From Nephromyces sp. MM_2019 (taxonomy: Eukaryota; Apicomplexa; Aconoidasida; Nephromycida), in contig JADHZB010002064.1 of assembly GCA_015657535.1 (NCBI GenBank), forward strand, positions 1 to 64,000: a stretch of DNA of 64,000 nt, read 5' to 3'. Numbering within the stretch: the first letter of the stretch is position 1; each line of letters begins with the position of its first letter. The notes under the pieces are model-generated. The model saw nothing but the letters and a program-made list of their open reading frames with translations, made no database searches and was not told the origin of the DNA. This document shows positions 62,401 through 64,000 of this stretch, piece by piece. A program made the translations under genes and the position numbers.

Positions 62401-64000
62401 ATAATATAAATTCTTCAAAAACTAAATAGACTCACATGATTATATTATATCTTAGAAATTTTCTCACAACTTATTGATGGGCATAGAAACTACATATAGC
62501 CTCTGTATACACATCATAGAGGCAGCATTTAGGATCTACTGTCTAACTAGCCCAATCGATGAACAATTTGTCAACCTTAGAAACAAAGTATTCCCCCTCT
62601 GTTTACGCCTTGAAAGGGCTGCTTCTCAAATATATTCAGATACTTCAAGTAATTCAAACACGATTATTAATATATCTCTACATTACTTATTTTATATTTA
62701 CTACCACACAGAGAAAGACATCTAGTAGCTATCAGTATACGTTCACTTAAAATTTACAAAAATATATTTGTTCTATTATATCTACATTCACATCATAAGG
62801 CATCTATAAATGAATATACCCACAATCTTTCATACAACCACATTAAAAGTTTTTAATTATTTGAACTACTACTTTCATTTATTTGGGGCAACATTTTCAA
62901 ATTTAGCGAATACATATATCTCACATAGGCTATCCATACCAAACACCTAACACAATTATTCTATCAAATAAATGATAACAACTACTCATAACTCCATTTC
63001 CTAAATTTCAAATAAATTTAAAAATTATATTATTTTGCTTTTGTTAGATTGTGGCTTTGATCATACTGCAGAGTATGCACAAAAATATTGCTCAATACCA
63101 ACACTTATATTTGTTGCCTATCATAATGAAGTGATGCAAAACACTAGCCAATATCATTTATCCCACTTATTCGAGCACATGAGTGTATATCCATACTTCA
63201 AAACTCTTGCATTTCAATACATGGCAAGTGAAGAAACACACAGACATCTATTTTATCTTTTGCCTTACGATATCAGTAATGAAGCTTTCAAGTGAGATTA
63301 TACACGTTGTTTTTAATTTATGCACATATAGACTTATACCTAAGCATGATTAACATATATAAAAATATATAAGCCACTTGTAATGATTATGCTTTGTAGA
63401 TATTTGCGGATGTGTATTTGACAGCATATAATATATATATATATATATATTTATATTTGTATATTATTCAGATACCTGGAGAAGAATCCAAGGTTACAGT
63501 GGCCTCTTTTAATTACACTTGCAGAACAGAAATCAAATTTATTGAACGATCTTAACACCGACTGGTAACATATATTTTTGAATAATATAGATTTATATCT
63601 TATTTATTAGGCATATATAGTGTGTCAATGATTGTTTAGTATTATTTATCGAATGCATATCGGGTGCCAGTGAATTATGTATGTATATTTAACTGAATAA
63701 TTTTTTTAATTTCATCTAGTATATTCTATATAACTTTTGGTTGCATATCATAAAACAATTTGCACCAATTACAAAGCCTCCTTATATGAAATTTCACAGC
63801 TTAATGAAATAGCAGGGCTATAAAGCATAGTTTTTGTTAGATTATATTTCTAATTTAACTTTTTTCGAAGAAATTGTAACTCTATATTACATTATCATTA
63901 AACCTACTTGTAACATTTAAACTATAAATGGATCAATTTAATTTATACTACATAAAGCATACTCGGACACTTATATCTTGATTTTCTATAACGAAATTTG
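59474..64000 (+). CDS. Nup133-like nucleoporin, helical region, start unresolved, 3' end outside window
   Basis: Exons seen include 59474-59612, 60002-60122, 60269-60366, from about 60672 for roughly 200 nt, then blocks near 61325-61446, 61629-61745, 61947-62070, 62456-62650, 63048-63291 and 63472-63564. Phases agree where checked. The translation is all helical. RISLLKFIEFLEENQLFSYL resembles the Nup133 helical stack, and a block DCGFDHTAEYAQKYCSIPTLIFVAYHNEV followed by YLEKNPRLQWPLLITLAEQK matches the Nup133 pattern (a Cys-Asp core helix, then the xxxxHPxLxWLxxL motif). Nup133 is part of the Y-complex scaffold of the nuclear pore. The beta-propeller that normally precedes the helices was not found upstream. 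Low similarity; Nup155 or another helical scaffold is possible. Confidence 0.45.

Noticed and set aside
1..64000. tRNA, rRNA, snRNA, CRISPR, IS or integrase features
   Set aside because: No cloverleaf with a T-loop consensus, no regularly spaced direct repeats with unique spacers, no transposase frame and no terminal inverted repeats were seen by eye; a covariance-model search would be needed to exclude diverged RNAs.

Overview
The window is AT-rich nuclear DNA from a unicellular eukaryote. Genes carry many GT-AG introns, usually about 50-110 nt, with UAA, UAG and UGA all usable as stops. Proteins contain Lys-, Ser- and Asn/Gln/His-rich low-complexity stretches. The mix of a BT1 folate/biopterin-type transporter, a protist-type hexokinase and a tandem CCCH protein suggests an alveolate, perhaps apicomplexan-like, but the sequence alone does not prove this. 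No tRNA, rRNA, CRISPR array, IS element, viral or toxin gene was recognised.

Region 1-9.5 kb is one minus-strand gene, the 5' two thirds of UDP-glucose:glycoprotein glucosyltransferase (UGGT, ER glycoprotein folding sensor). At least 20 exons, most of them joinable in phase, sit in introns built from TG/CA and TA microsatellites; the catalytic domain lies beyond the left edge. In two exons the CA tract is translated, giving His-Thr repeats.

9.5-25.9 kb: a divergent arginase (-), an intronless BT1-family transporter (+), Mediator subunit 21 (-), a small membrane protein (+), a tandem CCCH zinc-finger protein (-), a tiny membrane ORF (-), a Ctr copper transporter (+) and a biosynthetic-type threonine deaminase (-).

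27.5-47.6 kb: the U6 snRNA exonuclease USB1 (+), a Lys-rich repeat protein whose reading frame is interrupted at a run of 20 adenines (-), a basic protein (-), a membrane-anchored CHCH protein (+), a ZCCHC10-like zinc knuckle protein (+), an Asn/Gln/His-rich protein (+), the ribosome-biogenesis factor NOC3 (+) and a large low-complexity protein (+).

49-64 kb: hexokinase in ten exons (+), a large protein faintly like hyccin (-), SRP19 (-), a five-exon 190-residue protein (+) and the start of a gene resembling the helical part of nucleoporin Nup133 (+), cut by the right edge.

Genes are not arranged as operons. Functions are mostly housekeeping: ER folding and secretion (UGGT, SRP19), RNA and ribosome work (USB1, NOC3, ZCCHC10, CCCH), transcription (MED21), nuclear pore, and metabolism or transport (hexokinase, arginase, threonine deaminase, BT1, Ctr). 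All exon structures were assembled by eye from splice signals and phase, so small boundary errors are possible.
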